A stretch of 64,000 bases of DNA from Orbilia blumenaviensis (taxonomy: Eukaryota; Ascomycota; Orbiliomycetes; Orbiliales; Orbiliaceae), in the NCBI GenBank assembly GCA_036872755.1, contig JAVHNS010000017.1:620001-684000 (forward strand), in the 5' to 3' direction. The translations under genes were made by a program, and so were the position numbers. The notes beneath the pieces are model-generated. The model was not told where the DNA came from, did no database searches, and saw nothing but the letters and a program-made list of their open reading frames with translations. Positions 20,938 to 34,030 of this stretch are shown one piece after another; within the stretch, counting starts at the first letter, position 1; each line of letters opens with the position of its first letter.

Positions 20938-22564
20938 CTAGAATTGGTCCCCTTTGTTTCCCTTTCCCCACCGTTTCTTTTTTTCCTTTTTCTTCTTCTT
21001 TGAGATTAAGCTATAGCTTGGATAAAAATCTGCCAACTAGTGCCGTGAACCGTTTGTGTGTGGGTTGTAACTGTAGCTACCCGTTACTAGCTTGCCAACT
21101 TAGCCCGGCGGGGGACTCGAGAAGCCGATGGAAGATCGATAGTAGACTGCAGTATCGAGGAAAAGGGACTGTGCATTTTCGACGGCCGTGGAAGACGTGT
21201 GAGGAAGAAGAAGAGGAGGAGGAGGAGGAGTATTTGCTTGAAATCAAACTCAAAGTCGGCCGGCCGGGTGGTTGTTACTGCGGGCGGTTGTGGTTTGTGA
21301 CGACGAATCGATGATAGGTGGTGTTTAGGGTAGGTTTACGTTCTTTTCTCAGACCAGCCTTTCCATTCCTTCGTTTATTTCGCGTGAGGGGGAGGAAAAC
21401 ACGAAACGCCAGATCCGGTGACCACGCTTTTTTTCCCTTCAATGAGTCGACCACAAGATAAACCTATGATTCGGTTCAGCCCCAAAAAAAAAAAAGAAAT
21501 AAAATATCTCAAATGTTCAGGCTGCAATAGGATATACATTTGTAAGAGGAAGGTGCATGATTACTATCGATATGCCTTTGGAACTTCCCGTCTCTGCTGC
21601 ATGTGCGGCATAAAGATGCATTACCATCCAGGCCGGCCCTTGGCAGTTGGCTAACCGCTATGCAACATGTTAACATGCATACTTGGGTATGTATGCACAT
21701 GCTCCAGACTTGATCAATCGAAATACTCACAGAATCAGACATGCTAGGCCTCTAAGTATAATACCTGAATGCTTTTTTTTGGAAAAGAACTTTTAAATTT
21801 TATCATAAGAATTAGGGAACCGGTTAACCCAGAAGGAAAGAAGAAGCAGAAGAAACGAATCTAAGGGAATAAGATGACTAGAATAGAAACGTATCTAAGT
21901 ATAATACTGTCGAATAATAATATAACAAAAGAATAATCCCATGAAGCAGAAGAACAAGTAGAAGAGATAACTCATAATAAAAAAAAAGAACAGAAGAATA
22001 AACGCTGGGAGAAAGAAAGCCAAGGAGTAAGGAAGAAGGAAAGAGCAAGAGGAAGAAGAATAGGAAACCATTTTTTGTATACTACAGATTAACATTATCG
22101 CGTACCCGGTCTTTTTATCCGCCCCTTTGTGAAAAAAAATAATACAAGGGCTGCTTAAAAGAAACTTCAGGTTAAGATCATTTCAAGGAGACAGGAAGGA
22201 AGAAAAAATCGAGACGAAAAGGGACGACGCTTGCTAAAAAGGTTATAGGAAGACATGGCGGAAACAGGAAGAGAGGAAGAAACAGGACTTTTTCGTGTAT
22301 CAGTCAGTCATTACTAAACGTATAAAACAACGGTTAATAGGAGTGGAGGGGTTTAATGGGGAGGTTCTGGAAAGGTATGAGAGGTTGAATGGGAGTGTAT
22401 GTTGGATATTACTCCAAATCGTGCTGGTGGCAAGCAGATAGTGGTAAGAAGGTATGGACTTGCCGGTCTAGCGCTTCTCTAAACCGTACAATTCACAATC
22501 CTTCCGTCATTATTGTCGCCGTCGCCGTCGAATGTGATAAATATGGATAGGTATGTATTAGAGA
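20938..22564. other. Intergenic region between TEN1 and ABC transporter
   Basis: It is upstream of TEN1 and downstream of the ABC gene (both minus). It has GA-rich plus-strand runs around 21.2 and 22.0 kb. A 70-codon plus-strand frame from an ATG at 21442 has two close cysteine pairs but lacks other support. No RNA gene was recognised. Confidence 0.5.
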
Positions 22565-25500
22565 TTATAAAGACCTAGGCGGGATATCGCTCCCAACTCC
22601 AGACTTCGGCCCTTCAGCAGCGCCACTAGGCGGGATAGGAACACCGCTCGTAGCAATCACAGGGCCAGGCTGGCTATCATCCATCTCTGTATCCGAAACC
22701 GTGATCATTGGCGTCTCGCTGCCTGGGGAATTCTCAGCGCCGGAATATGGGTCCTCATCATGAACAGCTTGAAGTTTCTTCATCTTGGCTTCTGCACGAA
22801 TTTGGCGATACCACATTGACGAGTACTTTCCCTTGAGCGCGAGCAGTTCATCGTGCGTGCCTACCTCCGCAACGCGGCCATTAGCTACGACGACGATCTG
22901 GTTGGCGTTTGTGATGGTTGACAGGCGGTGGCTATATAATTCTTGAGTTAGTACTGGTGTGTATTTAATGCAGGCTGTTTTGTGGTATATAGGGGATCTT
23001 ACGCAATGACAAGGGTGGTTCGGCCGGCGGTCAGTTCTCTCAGTGCGGATTGGATGTGCTGCTCAGTCTCTGTGTCCAGCGACGCAGTAGCCTCATCCAG
23101 CAGAATGATCTTTGGGTTCTTGATGATAGTACGAGCAATTGCGACCTAGAGACAGATATAATATGTTAGCGTGCAATTGATAATATATCTTCAAATATGA
23201 GATAGGTACTGACCCTCTGCTTTTCTCCACCCGACAAGCGCAACCCTCTCTCTCCAACCTTGGTATTATACCCGTCTGGGAAAGTAAGGATCTTTTCATG
23301 AATACTAGCAGCCTGGCAAGCCCGATAAACATCCTCATCGGTTGCACTAGGATTGGCGTATTTCAGGTTGTACATCAAAGACTCATTGAACAAGACAGTA
23401 TCCTGGGGTACGACACCAATCTTCTCTCGAAGACTCTCGATCGTAAAGTCCCTGACATCCCTTCCGTCAATTCTGACAGATCCCATGGATGCATTGTAAA
23501 ACCTGAAGATTAGTCGCAAAATGGTGGTCTTCCCCCCACCGCTTTCGCCGACAAATGCGGTTGTGGTACCGGGCGCTGCTTCGAAGCTTAACCCACGTAG
23601 CGCGGGTTTCCGCTCGTCATAGGCGAAATGAACATTGTCGAAGGCCAGATGGCCGTCGGTGCGGCCCAATCGCTTAGACTGGGGTTCGTCAACGACCGTT
23701 GGCTTCTCTCGGAATAACTCAAGCATTCGCTCAGAGTTAATCATGGAGCTTTGGATGCTACGGTAGAATGTGCCGAAGAAATTGAGTGGTCCCTGTAACT
23801 GCGCCAGATATGTCAAGAGCGTAACGAATTTACCAACGTCGGCTTGGCCGGTTGTGACTTGATATGCGCTCAAAAAGCATGCAGCGACGAGGCCGAGAGT
23901 GAACATCAAGTTTTGCGTCACATTCATAATGTTCAAAGACGTCAAGACACGGTATTCGGCGTACTGGAAGCCCCTTACGGCCTCCCTGTACCGGTTGAAT
24001 TCGTATGCTTCGGCGTTGAAGTATTTGACAGTCTCATACGCAATCATTGAATCGTTCCTGTTTATCCCCCGGTTGATTAGCTTCGAATTATCAAAAGCGT
24101 GTAGGATAGTGTATGAAAGTATACGTACTTGACAGCATCTTCTTCTCGTGACTTGTTTACCATGGTTCGACGGATATCAGCTCTCCACCTGGCCATTCTC
24201 ACAGTTACGTAAAGATAAGCCCCAGTGACGATGATAATAATCAAAGCATAGTAAGCATCATAGTTTGTCAAAAAGTAGATAACAGCGATACCCAGATCCA
24301 GCAACATCGGCAACACTTGGAATGTCACCATTTCCAAGAAGTTATTGATCGCTGCGCCTTTCGACAGAGCGGACAATACCTCACCAGTCTTCTTCCCGAG
24401 ATGGAAATCGAGGGAAAGGGAGTGGACGTGTTCGAAGGCGGCCTGGGAGATCGATCTGTACGAATATTGACTAATTGGGACCCATAGGATAGATCTTATT
24501 CCACCCAAAAGACCCATGTTGCCCTGTAGGAAACGGAAAACGAGATACAGGAAAATTTCAAACCACGGGATTCGACCTATCCACTGTTAGCAACTAGTGC
24601 TTAACCAAAAAAAACCTTTGGAAAGAATTGGGCCAACTTACGTTCATCTGCATTATCATTTCCAAGAATCTGAGTGATACGACCCAGCTGATCCGGAACC
24701 TTCACGTTAATCCATCTCTGAATCAGAACGATCAGGATACAGATAGCCATAACAATCTGGAGCTTTCGATCCTTGCTTGGCCATAGGTATGGAAACAGCA
24801 TTTTGTACCCCTTAAGATACTCCCACCATGAGCCCTCAGGGTTCTTATCCCTACGAGCCCAGCCTGGTCTCTTATTAGCCGCTGCAGCAGCAGCCGGGCC
24901 ACCGTTCCTCCCACCGGGCGTCGTTGCCCCGTATTCGACATGGCTATCATCCGATCCCAACAACGATGAAGTCTCAGAACCAGACCCGCTATCGCTCTCC
25001 AGCTGGATCCGCTTTCGCTTCTCCCTAGCATAGAGCAGGAACCAAACCGTAACCATCCCGAAGAGCCATACGATCCTAAACCCGGCAACAGCAGCCAATG
25101 CCACTTGCCATTTATCCCATTCCGAAAATCGGGTGTGTAGCGACGAGTCTTCGATCAGGATTGTGACTTCGGCGCAAAGTATCATAAGCCATGATGTCGC
25201 ATGGGGCATTACCGGGTAGTATTTGCTCTCCAATTGACTGGCCAGAAGAGTTATCGAGAGGAATATCAGTGACGTAGTGTATATCTTCCCATACAAGTTA
25301 GCACGTGGCCAAAAAAAAATATTTTTGTGATTCCCATTTTTTTTTTTTGCGCGATGAACTTACAACCGTGTCCTGACCCGCCCACCAGCCCTTCTTTGCC
25401 AGAGCATGAAGAATTAAATTCGCAGCATCAAAGACCTAAATTAAAATAGAATACCAGTCAGTCCAGAAATCAAAAGAAACCAATTTTACCGTAGACGTTG

Positions 25501-25896
25501 GTGAGAAAATATATAAAAAAGCAAAATGTCAGAAATGGGAACAAAATATCGAAACAAACTCACATAAGTCAGAGTAAGCCCAACAAGCGCCCAGTTGAAT
25601 ATCGCTCGCGCAAACGAGCTGAGAAGCGGCTTATTCGGCGTCCTCTGCAGCAGCTGCCCAGAAGTCAAGTTTGGTTTACTGATCGAACTCTTACGTCGTG
25701 CGAACAATATGGACTCCTTAGTCGGATCTACCGTTTCTGAAGTGTAAATCGACCATGTTGCCAGGAAGATGATGAAGAAGAATAGGAGGAAGACCGGAAA
25801 GAGGTAGTGCAGCGACGTTAACAGCGTCGACGAGGTCGGCTTTTCGAGCGCGGTGACCGGCATGATTGGTAACGTTAGTATTGAATTGGAAGCCAT
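22565..25896 (-). CDS. Hmt1-like ABC half-transporter (ABCB/HMT family)
   Basis: Seven exons (25896-25564, 25435-25364, 25284-24642, 24576-24129, 24057-23214, 23145-23003, 22931-22565) join into 949 codons. An N-terminal extension of about five hydrophobic segments (TMD0) and a linker of Ser/Gly and Ala runs precede a six-helix TMD (from [15 protein letters not shown]) and one nucleotide-binding domain. Visible motifs are Walker [10 protein letters not shown] (about 670-678), Q-loop VVPQDT (about 714), signature LSGGEKQR (773-780), Walker B IILLDEA (793-799), D-loop ASLDTE and H-loop VIAHRLST. TMD0 plus a single NBD is the layout of vacuolar Hmt1 and ABCB6, which move phytochelatin/glutathione conjugates or metals and work as homodimers. 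A Ser/Pro-rich tail follows the NBD. Start is the first ATG ([10 protein letters not shown]); the frame is open slightly further upstream without an ATG. Substrate is inferred from family only. Confidence 0.88.
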
Positions 25897-28800
25897 CGTC
25901 TTTGTTGATTTCTGCGGCAAAGATGATGCCTTCTTTTTGATATTTTTAGTATTTTATCTTTTATTATCACCACCGGTGTGGTTTATTGAAGGTAGGCGGT
26001 TTTGTATCGGCCGGGTCGGTACCGGTACTGTATTCGAAGCGGGAGGAAAGGCCGGAGCAAGGGTTAGGGGTTTCCCGAAAGCCGAAGTCAATGGTTCCGG
26101 AAAAAAGGTATATTATACAGAGCAGGAGCCGAGACCGAATAGATGTCTGCTCATCACGAAGATACGGCGAGGAACTGACATCGACTTAGGTACTTGTGAT
26201 ATTCCACTGCTCTTATCTAATTTTTATAGATATATAGGTACCTAGGTTGTTTTTTTTCTTTGTTTAGGGGTGCCAGGTGGGTGTTTTTCAGGATTAAGTT
26301 TCCAGAGTAGCTTTGGAGCTGTGCTGAAACAACTTGTGGAATATATAGGCCTAGCCACTGCTTGTATATATCGCACGAAGCAGCCGAGATGGGTCTTTTT
26401 ATTTCTTTTTCTTCTTCTTTCTTTTCTTTTTTCTTCTTTTTATCTTGTTCCAGTTCTAGGTCTTCTTGCTAGCTTCGTGTCTTGCTTTAATGCTTCGTTT
26501 CGCCTGCCTGCTTAAAGTCCGAGACAGACAGTCGGATATATGACGCTGATGAAAGGGGTGCGAGAATTAATTGCCAGTCTTCAAAGCCGAACCAGTAATC
26601 CAGAATACCATAAAAAAAAAAAAAGGCACCCGACTTATATGCAAGTTTTTCTCTTTTTATTTTCTTTTCTTTCTTTCCTCTGCAGCTCTGTCCCGTCTCG
26701 TTCTGGCCTTTTTAAAGCTACCGTACGTCTGGCAAAAACCGCGAAACGTATCGGCTCCGGACGACGTAACGTGTTTAGAAAAAAAAAAGATCCAGGCAAA
26801 AAATCCGGCGCGGTATTAAAGTATGCCAAGAGACCTGACCTGGATCCTGGGTCCAAGGTTTAAACTCAACAGGGAATGTTTAGCTGGGTGAGTAGCTAAT
26901 TAGAAGCGCTCCTCTTGGAACTGGGTCCCGCAATCCTGGGGGGCAAAAAGGGTAGAAGACGGAATACGTAATAATGAACTGGTAGATACCCGGGGTTCAA
27001 ATACAAAAAAAAAAAACAAGAGCGTATGTCTGTCTGAAGACGTTATGGTGTACGTATATGGTATACGTATCGGGAATATGCTACTTAGCTAGTAGCAGTA
27101 GCTATAGTAAATAAAGATGGAATGTGTAAAAGGTTCAGAAGGAGGAAAGAGAGAGAAGAGAGAGAGAGAGAGAGAGATAAAAAGAGAAGAAGAATGCTAA
27201 AAACTAAGTCCGGGGAAGACGGGCAAAGAAAAAGCTTAAAGAAAGAAAAAAAAGCTAGCTAAGTCAGTACTGGTAAAGAATTAAATCAAGCAGCTGAGCA
27301 TAAGAAAGAAAGAAAGAGAAAAGAGAAAAGGAAAAAAAATAAAATATAAAAAAAGTAAGTGGCGATACTATCACGGAGTCGTCTGTTTACGCCGCGGGCC
27401 AAGGGGGAGATATGTAAACCCCAAAGGGGAAAAAATTTTCGATTCTCGACAGGAGGCCGGTTTCATGGCAGAATTCAAGAGAAATTTTTTAAAAAACCAC
27501 TACTGACTTACAACAGCCGCAGGTTACATGTAATGTAACTCTTGGTCATTAAAAACGGCGCTGCTCCGAAAGAAACGTAAGAGATAAATTAAAACTTCGA
27601 AACGTGATTGTGACGAAATCGATATTAACCTGCAGCAATGATATCCGACCCGGCCTGGGTTTTCCTCCTCATCTAACTCTTCTGTATTACATTACATTAA
27701 CATGTATGACCCTCATTGCATATAGACTGCATGGAATGTCCTCACGTTTTGGTAGCACTGTCGGCCAAACACCTTATTTCACTACATCAATCGCAGATTT
27801 CAACAGGGACAACCGATGTCACAAACCCGAACCTACATCCACATATGCATATATTCCAGTTGGACAAACATTGGCATGCGTTCATAGCGAGCAATGGTAA
27901 GCGACCCACCGGTGGAGCCCTTCGGGTAAGTAGCGTCGCTCTGGAACTCAAAGCTAATCGAAATCCCGTTTAGCCCCGATCAAGTCAAGTCTTAATGTGC
28001 ATGATTCTTTTTGCACTGCCACCGTTAGCTCATTACTTAAGCCAGGTCGATCATCCGAGATCGTGATTGGTTCAGGCTACTCAGACCAGATCCGTCATTT
28101 GCTCCAGGGCTAATATTCTGGTTTTTTTTGTTTTCTTGAATCATAAATGACATCTTACTCGTCAATTGGCGGGCTCGACTACCAATTAGTCAGCATTTAA
28201 AGGTCGACCTCGGTACAAATTCCCAAACCTTTGAACGCCGTTTTCAGGGTTTTAGAGGTCGATCATGACCTAAGGATTCTCCGTTCTGTGATAACTATAA
28301 CAAATATAATATAAATACGCAACTAAGATATACGATTATACTATATAAAACAAGTGAGAGTAATGGGAACCCCACTGCTCGAATATTCACGGAGTGAAAT
28401 ATGGCGCCGTATCACTTTTTAGTTTATGTTATTAAATTCTGGTATAGTCGAATTTACTACGTTCGGGTTAACCGGTCGTATTTGGGTAGTCTCGTAACCA
28501 GGCTTGCATTTGGGTTTCTTATAAAACGAATAGTGAACCTTATACCTTTATAGAAAGCCTTTTGACTCCCTTTGCGTTCCTGCTTATAAAATCTTAAAAA
28601 GGGATCATTGGGCTCTGAACCGCTAATCCTTTCTTAAAGCTTCAGTTTTAAATGTTGCCTTCTGTTTTCGGATTGTAGCTGTTCAGGCGTCAGTTCTTTC
28701 TTAGGTTGGAGTCGGCTTTGATACCCCACGTTTACAGGAAGTCGAGGTTTCAACCTGGCTTACGTTTCGTAATAAGTGCTGCAGCCCTTTGTACAATTGT

Positions 28801-31402
28801 GTCAAGTTGCCAGCAATAAAGCTTTGTGTGGAGTAGTTGGTGGTGCAGGGCCTTGTATGTTGGTAGGTGGAAGTGTCGAGTGGTGCTATATGCATGGCGA
28901 GGACATATTAACAAGGCAGCAGCTTGAAGTTAAGTTAACGTTGGCATGAGACAGCAAGCCCACTCGAAGACCTCAAGCCTTAATATTGCCCAATACCGTT
29001 GAAATTTGGTGGGTAGGAAAACTGGCTAGCTGGGATTCATATAGACCGACTAAAACTATAGAGTTTTAATCTAAAAATACATGACCTGGTCAGGTCTGCG
29101 GATGCATATGTAACTGCCTAGACTACCATGACCATACTACCCAGGTACCCAAGTAGTTGCTTAGGCCATGTATAACTCATCCATTAACCGCGCGGAGTCG
29201 TCGAACTGGATCTTGTTTAGATGAAAGATTGGGAACAGAGTCCCACCGGCTTGTTCATTGTTATCGTTACGTATACGGTAGTGTATCCGATAACGATAAT
29301 GGATTTGGAGGTAGCTTCGGTACCGCGGCAACGTGTGAGCTGCTCTATCATGGTCAACTTTGATACCAATGTTCACCGTTCAACTTCCCATCAGAAGTCA
29401 GGCCATAAGACGAATTTACTCCACGAACCAGCGTATACTCTACGGTTTTGTAAACCAGCCTCAACGAAGTAGAACATATGGCAAGAGCGTGCGGAGCTAA
29501 CTACAAATTTAGTACATATATGTACGTGATTACGAAAGATATAGAAGGAAAAAAAGGCTGAAACTTACACTAAAAATATCTCTTCAATGCACCAAATCCT
29601 GTAACTTGAGAGCATCGTCTGAGGCAACCGCCTAGTGAGCCGGGTGCATTGCGTTCCACGAGGACGGCTCTTCGATTTCCCGTCTAAGATTGGAACCATG
29701 ACAGTCAGGGCCTCCCTCGCTGTGTCTACGACCCTTTAAGTTTGGGGTTCTATGACGTAGGGTCTGCGAATTCGGTGATATATAACGTTTAGCAGCTCTT
29801 AATTGGCTGTGAAAGCGGATGTAATTTCCATGATGCACACAATATGCAAATGACTAAAGCAAAATATAAGGAACAAGAAGCTAAACTAGCATAATCTCAT
29901 TCGCTCGTAGGGAAAGGTGATGATGTTTTGGTAAAGATGTTTTGGGATACGTCAAAGGGGCTCTTCCAGATTTATACTGCCGTTTCTTTTATTTATATAC
30001 GATTTACAATTAATACAAAACTATTATGGGTAGTCAGGTCAGAGTGCAGATAATATACCGTATATACCTAGGTACCTATATCGACTCTTCTGGACACACA
30101 CAGTAACTATGAGAACTATAGCTAACGTACTGATAGACATTGGTGCATTCTACCTCTATATAAACCGATCAATTAAAATCTTCAATTGTATTATATTATT
30201 GGTTGGGAATATGATTTATATCAGTCCAGTCCCATCCTTGTATCGGCCGGTGAATTATCAGCTTTTGTAGTATATTGCGCGGAACAAAATACAACAAATC
30301 AACACATTTGACTTGCGAGACTTGCCATCGGTACATTTACCCCGAGACTGTATCGGAATACCCTCACGGAAAGGAAAACTTCTGGTCACGCGACCAGAAA
30401 AATCTGAAATATGCCTAAGTAGGCAAGTACAAAAGGTTTTCTGGACATGCAAGCATTCCAAGGTTCAGTCTCTCGTGGCTTACAAACCAACGCTTGTGAT
30501 GCAAGGTTCCATTTTTCCATGTTCAAAATTCTCGAACTAGGTCAGTTGGGCCGTTCGTGCATATACTCCCTGCTCTTTTCACGCTTGTTCTCTTTCAGGA
30601 TTCTTGCAGCCTGATGCCTGCTCAGGGCCAATACGTAACCGCTAAATAAAATATACGTCTACTTCGCAACATCCAACAAGTTAACTCGTGAGCAACACAC
30701 GTAAATATACAATAACTGTTGGGGATATCTATATATATCTAGGTTCATATTTAAATATCCTAGCATAGTCGCACAGCTCCGTATCACAGATAAAAATGAC
30801 AGGTTGTGTACTCGTACTACATGCACCGCACGGACATGCATGGATGCGGGGAGATGGCGCGCATCAAACTCCCATGTTACCTAGGATCGAAAAAACAGCG
30901 TTGGGATGGAGGCAAAGTATGTTACCGAGATACCTATACGGACTTCCAACATGCATCAGCGTCTGACAAGCATATAAATCACGGACGGCTAATCACGCCC
31001 ATAAAGGGGGAAAAAAAGATAACAATACGAATGCCAATTGGCCCACATCCCTCAGAATTGCCTTACTTGCATCAATGTTGTATTTTCACGCACTACGACA
31101 TGTTACTCTCATCTTCCGGACCCGTTTGCCAGATCGGAAACGCCCGCTGTTTATTGCAGTGCTTCTGCAAACTGGTTGGGGTGGAAGCGTCCTCAAGTAA
31201 TAGTCGTTTGCCAGGCATAAAATCAACCTCAGCAGTATCTGAAATGGCAGCACCCGCCTGTCGACGGAGCCGCCTCATCATCGGGATAACGTAATCACTC
31301 TCAACTAAGGAAGTCCAATACTGACCTTTAAAAGATTTCATAAAATGGGAAAAGGCAAGGGATAAACCGGCTCCGATATACCAAAAAAAGGTTCGACCGC
31401 CT
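25897..31402. other. 5.5-kb gene-poor region between ABC transporter and ASNSD1-like gene
   Basis: The left end is the ABC gene's upstream region; the right end contains the 3' UTR of the ASNSD1-like gene. No frame or exon chain shows a known family. Features are GA microsatellites near 27150, AT-rich runs, and an imperfect hairpin near 29.26-29.30 kb. A 146-codon minus-strand frame at 31093-31533 overlaps the last ASNSD1 exon in another frame. A decayed mobile element cannot be excluded, but no terminal repeats or transposase motifs were seen. Confidence 0.45.
31150..31155 (-). terminator. Possible polyadenylation signal of the ASNSD1-like gene
   Basis: AATAAA on the minus strand lies about 250 bases past the stop codon. 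This is a candidate only. Confidence 0.3.
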
Positions 31403-33263
31403 TCATTCCGGGGCCACGGATATCTTCTGAGTGCCTTTAACCTTTCCTCCCCTTGTAGCTTCCATCTTCGCAGTTCTTGCCCCGAATTGTATCTGTAAAC
31501 ATTAAACCATCCGTAAGCGACCGCTAAATGCAAACCTCCGTGTATTTTAAATCTCTTACCGCTCGTTTCTTCTCACCAGCCACTCCCTTCATACCCAGTT
31601 TCCAGGCCAGCAACCGTAAAACTCGCTTCTCGTTGTCAAGCGTATTCCCTTCCTCGGGTTGGATAGCGCCAAATCCACACTTGTCGGTCACGGGCCAAGA
31701 TATAACTTCTTGCAGTAGACGTTCATCGAGGAAAGGGAACCTAGCCTCCCGCCCCCAGTTTGCAATGATTCTATCGTCGCGACCCAAGTTACGCTTTCCG
31801 AGACGGGTAAGGTCGAGCTCTAACTCGTCAATCAGGCCTGGGTATCCGGCTCGGTTAAAGGCCGTCCCATGTCTTGCATATCCGCCAAACAGCTCGTCTG
31901 CACCTAATCCCGACAGTAATATTCTTGGAGAGTCGGTTTCAAGTGGACGTGAGGCAAAGTAAAATGCAAGGCCAATGGAAAGGTCCATTTCTGTATCATG
32001 AGGGTGGAGAAGGGCAACCACGGCAGGTTTATGCTCTACGACCTCCTCATAGGGCACGTTTATTTCCTTGAACCTCCAGTCTCTAGTAGGACATACACTC
32101 TGTAGTTCCTTCCATGATTTCCGTCCTGTTTGGCGGTCAGGGCAAATATCGTAGACGTTATTGGTAAGAGCTGTGGCATTTATCCCGTCAACTCCATTGG
32201 TTTCTAGCTCCGTCCCATTCATCACTTGCGTGGAAGCCTTCTTCACCTTCTTGGCCTTCTTAGCTTCAGCTATAGCAGCATCAAGAACTCTTCTATTCTC
32301 GAACGCGACATTAAGTAATTCAATTGGCTCTTCGGCCGGAAGAATGTCATGCACAATCCTCGCCAGCATGGTACAATCCACCCCACCGGAGAAAAGAATA
32401 CCGATTTTCGAGGGCCGTAGCTTCCCTTCATGACCTGGTACATGTGGTATGGAGTGCAGTGGCACGTTCTGTACCCGTAGCCGTAGACTATCATATAAAA
32501 GACCGTAAAGGCGGGCGACCGGTGGTGATTCTGGGCTCAGGGCAGCTGGATTTTCGGGTGGTATGTGCTTGCATAACCGGGGTATTGGTAGTCTCATGGA
32601 TAGAGAATCTGTTATGTCCGGATCTGAATTTGAGACAAAGGCGATTCTCTGGATTTGCGGGGAACTTGTTTCGGTTTGGAGGTCGATATAGTAAAAGCCG
32701 TCCGCTTCGATCTCCTCCCATTGCGAGATGGACCGGGGGTCTGCTATGCTACAAATAGCAACATTCCCGGTGCCATCATCACGCTTCTGCCACAGCAAAG
32801 ACCTTCTCCCTAGCCAATCCCTCCCGAACCATACTCTTTTGGACGGTCCATCATAGAACACAAAGGCAAAAGGGCCTTCGATTCTCTGCAGGACATCCTG
32901 AACCTTGCCATTGCAGGAGCTCAGCTGGTCAAATATGAGCTGTGTGTCGTTCTCATCTGGCCCAAATTCCTTCCCGTCGAAGCGCCACGCCTCACCATTC
33001 CAGCACAGCACATACTCTGGCGATTGGTCTCGGACCTCTGCTCCACCTGGTTTCGAGAACAGTGGCTGAGGAACAACAGCAGCACCACGCAGTGATAGCA
33101 CTGAGGATGTGAATTTTAGCCGTAGAGAGCCAACGACGAGTTCCACCGTCTCCATCGAATCGGGACCTCTCCTCCTAACATCTTTAACGAGACTATCCGA
33201 GACCGATACCGAGGATGTCGAAGAGTTGTCAGCCTGCGAGAGCTCGAAAAGGATCCCACACAT
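31403..33263 (-). CDS. Asparagine synthetase domain-containing protein (ASNSD1/YML096W-like)
   Basis: Two exons (33263-31560, 31492-31403) join into 597 codons. The protein starts MCGILFEL, so Cys2 could be the nucleophile of an N-terminal class II glutamine amidotransferase domain (about 2-210; RRGPDS, WNGEAW, GPFAFVFYD and GRDWLGRRSL are visible). The second half is an ATP-pyrophosphatase-type synthetase domain with the P-loop FSGGVDCTML (291-300), GLGADELFGGYARHG and REARFPFLDE. The short last exon gives IQFGARTAKMEA after AAACGAGCG at the donor, the conserved end of this family, which supports the splice. SGGVDC in place of the SGGLDS of true asparagine synthetases, and the overall layout, match ASNSD1/YML096W proteins, whose substrate is not settled. 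It diverges from the LIM gene across 767 bases. Confidence 0.88.
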
Positions 33264-34030
33264 GCGTGTTTAGAACGTAGGGAACCCTTTAGTAGCAGAG
33301 CTCGCTCGAAACCTCCAATTATAAGTGACCTCGCTATTGAATGAAAAAAAAAAAAAGATGCCTTCCCCCTGATGTCCAACACTACGGTCCTCCCGGATTC
33401 GATGGTTAGAGATACTCAATTCGTGCCCCTGGCGTTTTCCTGCTGTCGGACAAGAGGCGGCAGGGCGTTCGGGAAGTGATATGGTCGTGAAGGGCTAAGT
33501 GTGCTGTTTGCTGATGGTTTCGATTGGGTGTGTCCGGGCAACCATCCAAAGCAGCTAATTGTTTACGTCAAACAACGCACAATCCTGGCGCGGGCGCCAA
33601 ACCCCAACATCAGCCTCCAACATATTAAAGGTACCTGGCCCCCAGTTCTAATATCAAAGGTCCACAAAGTACTAAGTACTACTACTCGATCGCTTCTCGA
33701 GGAAATTTCGCCACTACGTGTATCTGGTATCTGATCTGGTATCTAGCCTACCAATAACCTGCCCCGGCAATCCATCTTCAATTCTTCCGAACTCTTTCGT
33801 TATTTGATATTCCGTCCTAGGAACCCGCCTTTGCATTCTAATCCCAACATATCCCGACATTCTTCAGCCCCCCCACAGTTCAGCGTTTTTTTCATCATTC
33901 ATCTCGTTTATTAATCGTTAAGCGACTTCTACATATATCGATCCGTCTTTGTCGTCGTCTGGAGTAGCATTTGGCACTTTAGGTATCCCTTAGGATATCA
34001 CAATATTCGAACGATCACCAGGTTACCAAG
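33264..34030. promoter_or_regulatory. Divergent promoter region (ASNSD1-like / LIM gene)
   Basis: These 767 bases separate two start codons on opposite strands and must contain both promoters and leaders. The side next to the LIM gene is CT-rich (33.75-34.0 kb), as in many fungal leaders. No specific factor site was assigned. Confidence 0.6.

Noticed and set aside
10655..25896. Secondary-metabolite gene cluster around the MFS and ABC transporters
   Set aside because: No PKS, NRPS, terpene or tailoring enzymes nearby; neighbours are GPI anchor, telomere and kelch genes.
26880..27010. Possible tRNA: a GGTTCAAAT box-B-like sequence near 26995
   Set aside because: No A box or acceptor stem at the right distance; no cloverleaf could be drawn.
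30806..31294. 162-codon plus-strand frame antisense to the ASNSD1-like 3' region
   Set aside because: No recognisable motif; antisense to a likely UTR; no exon support.
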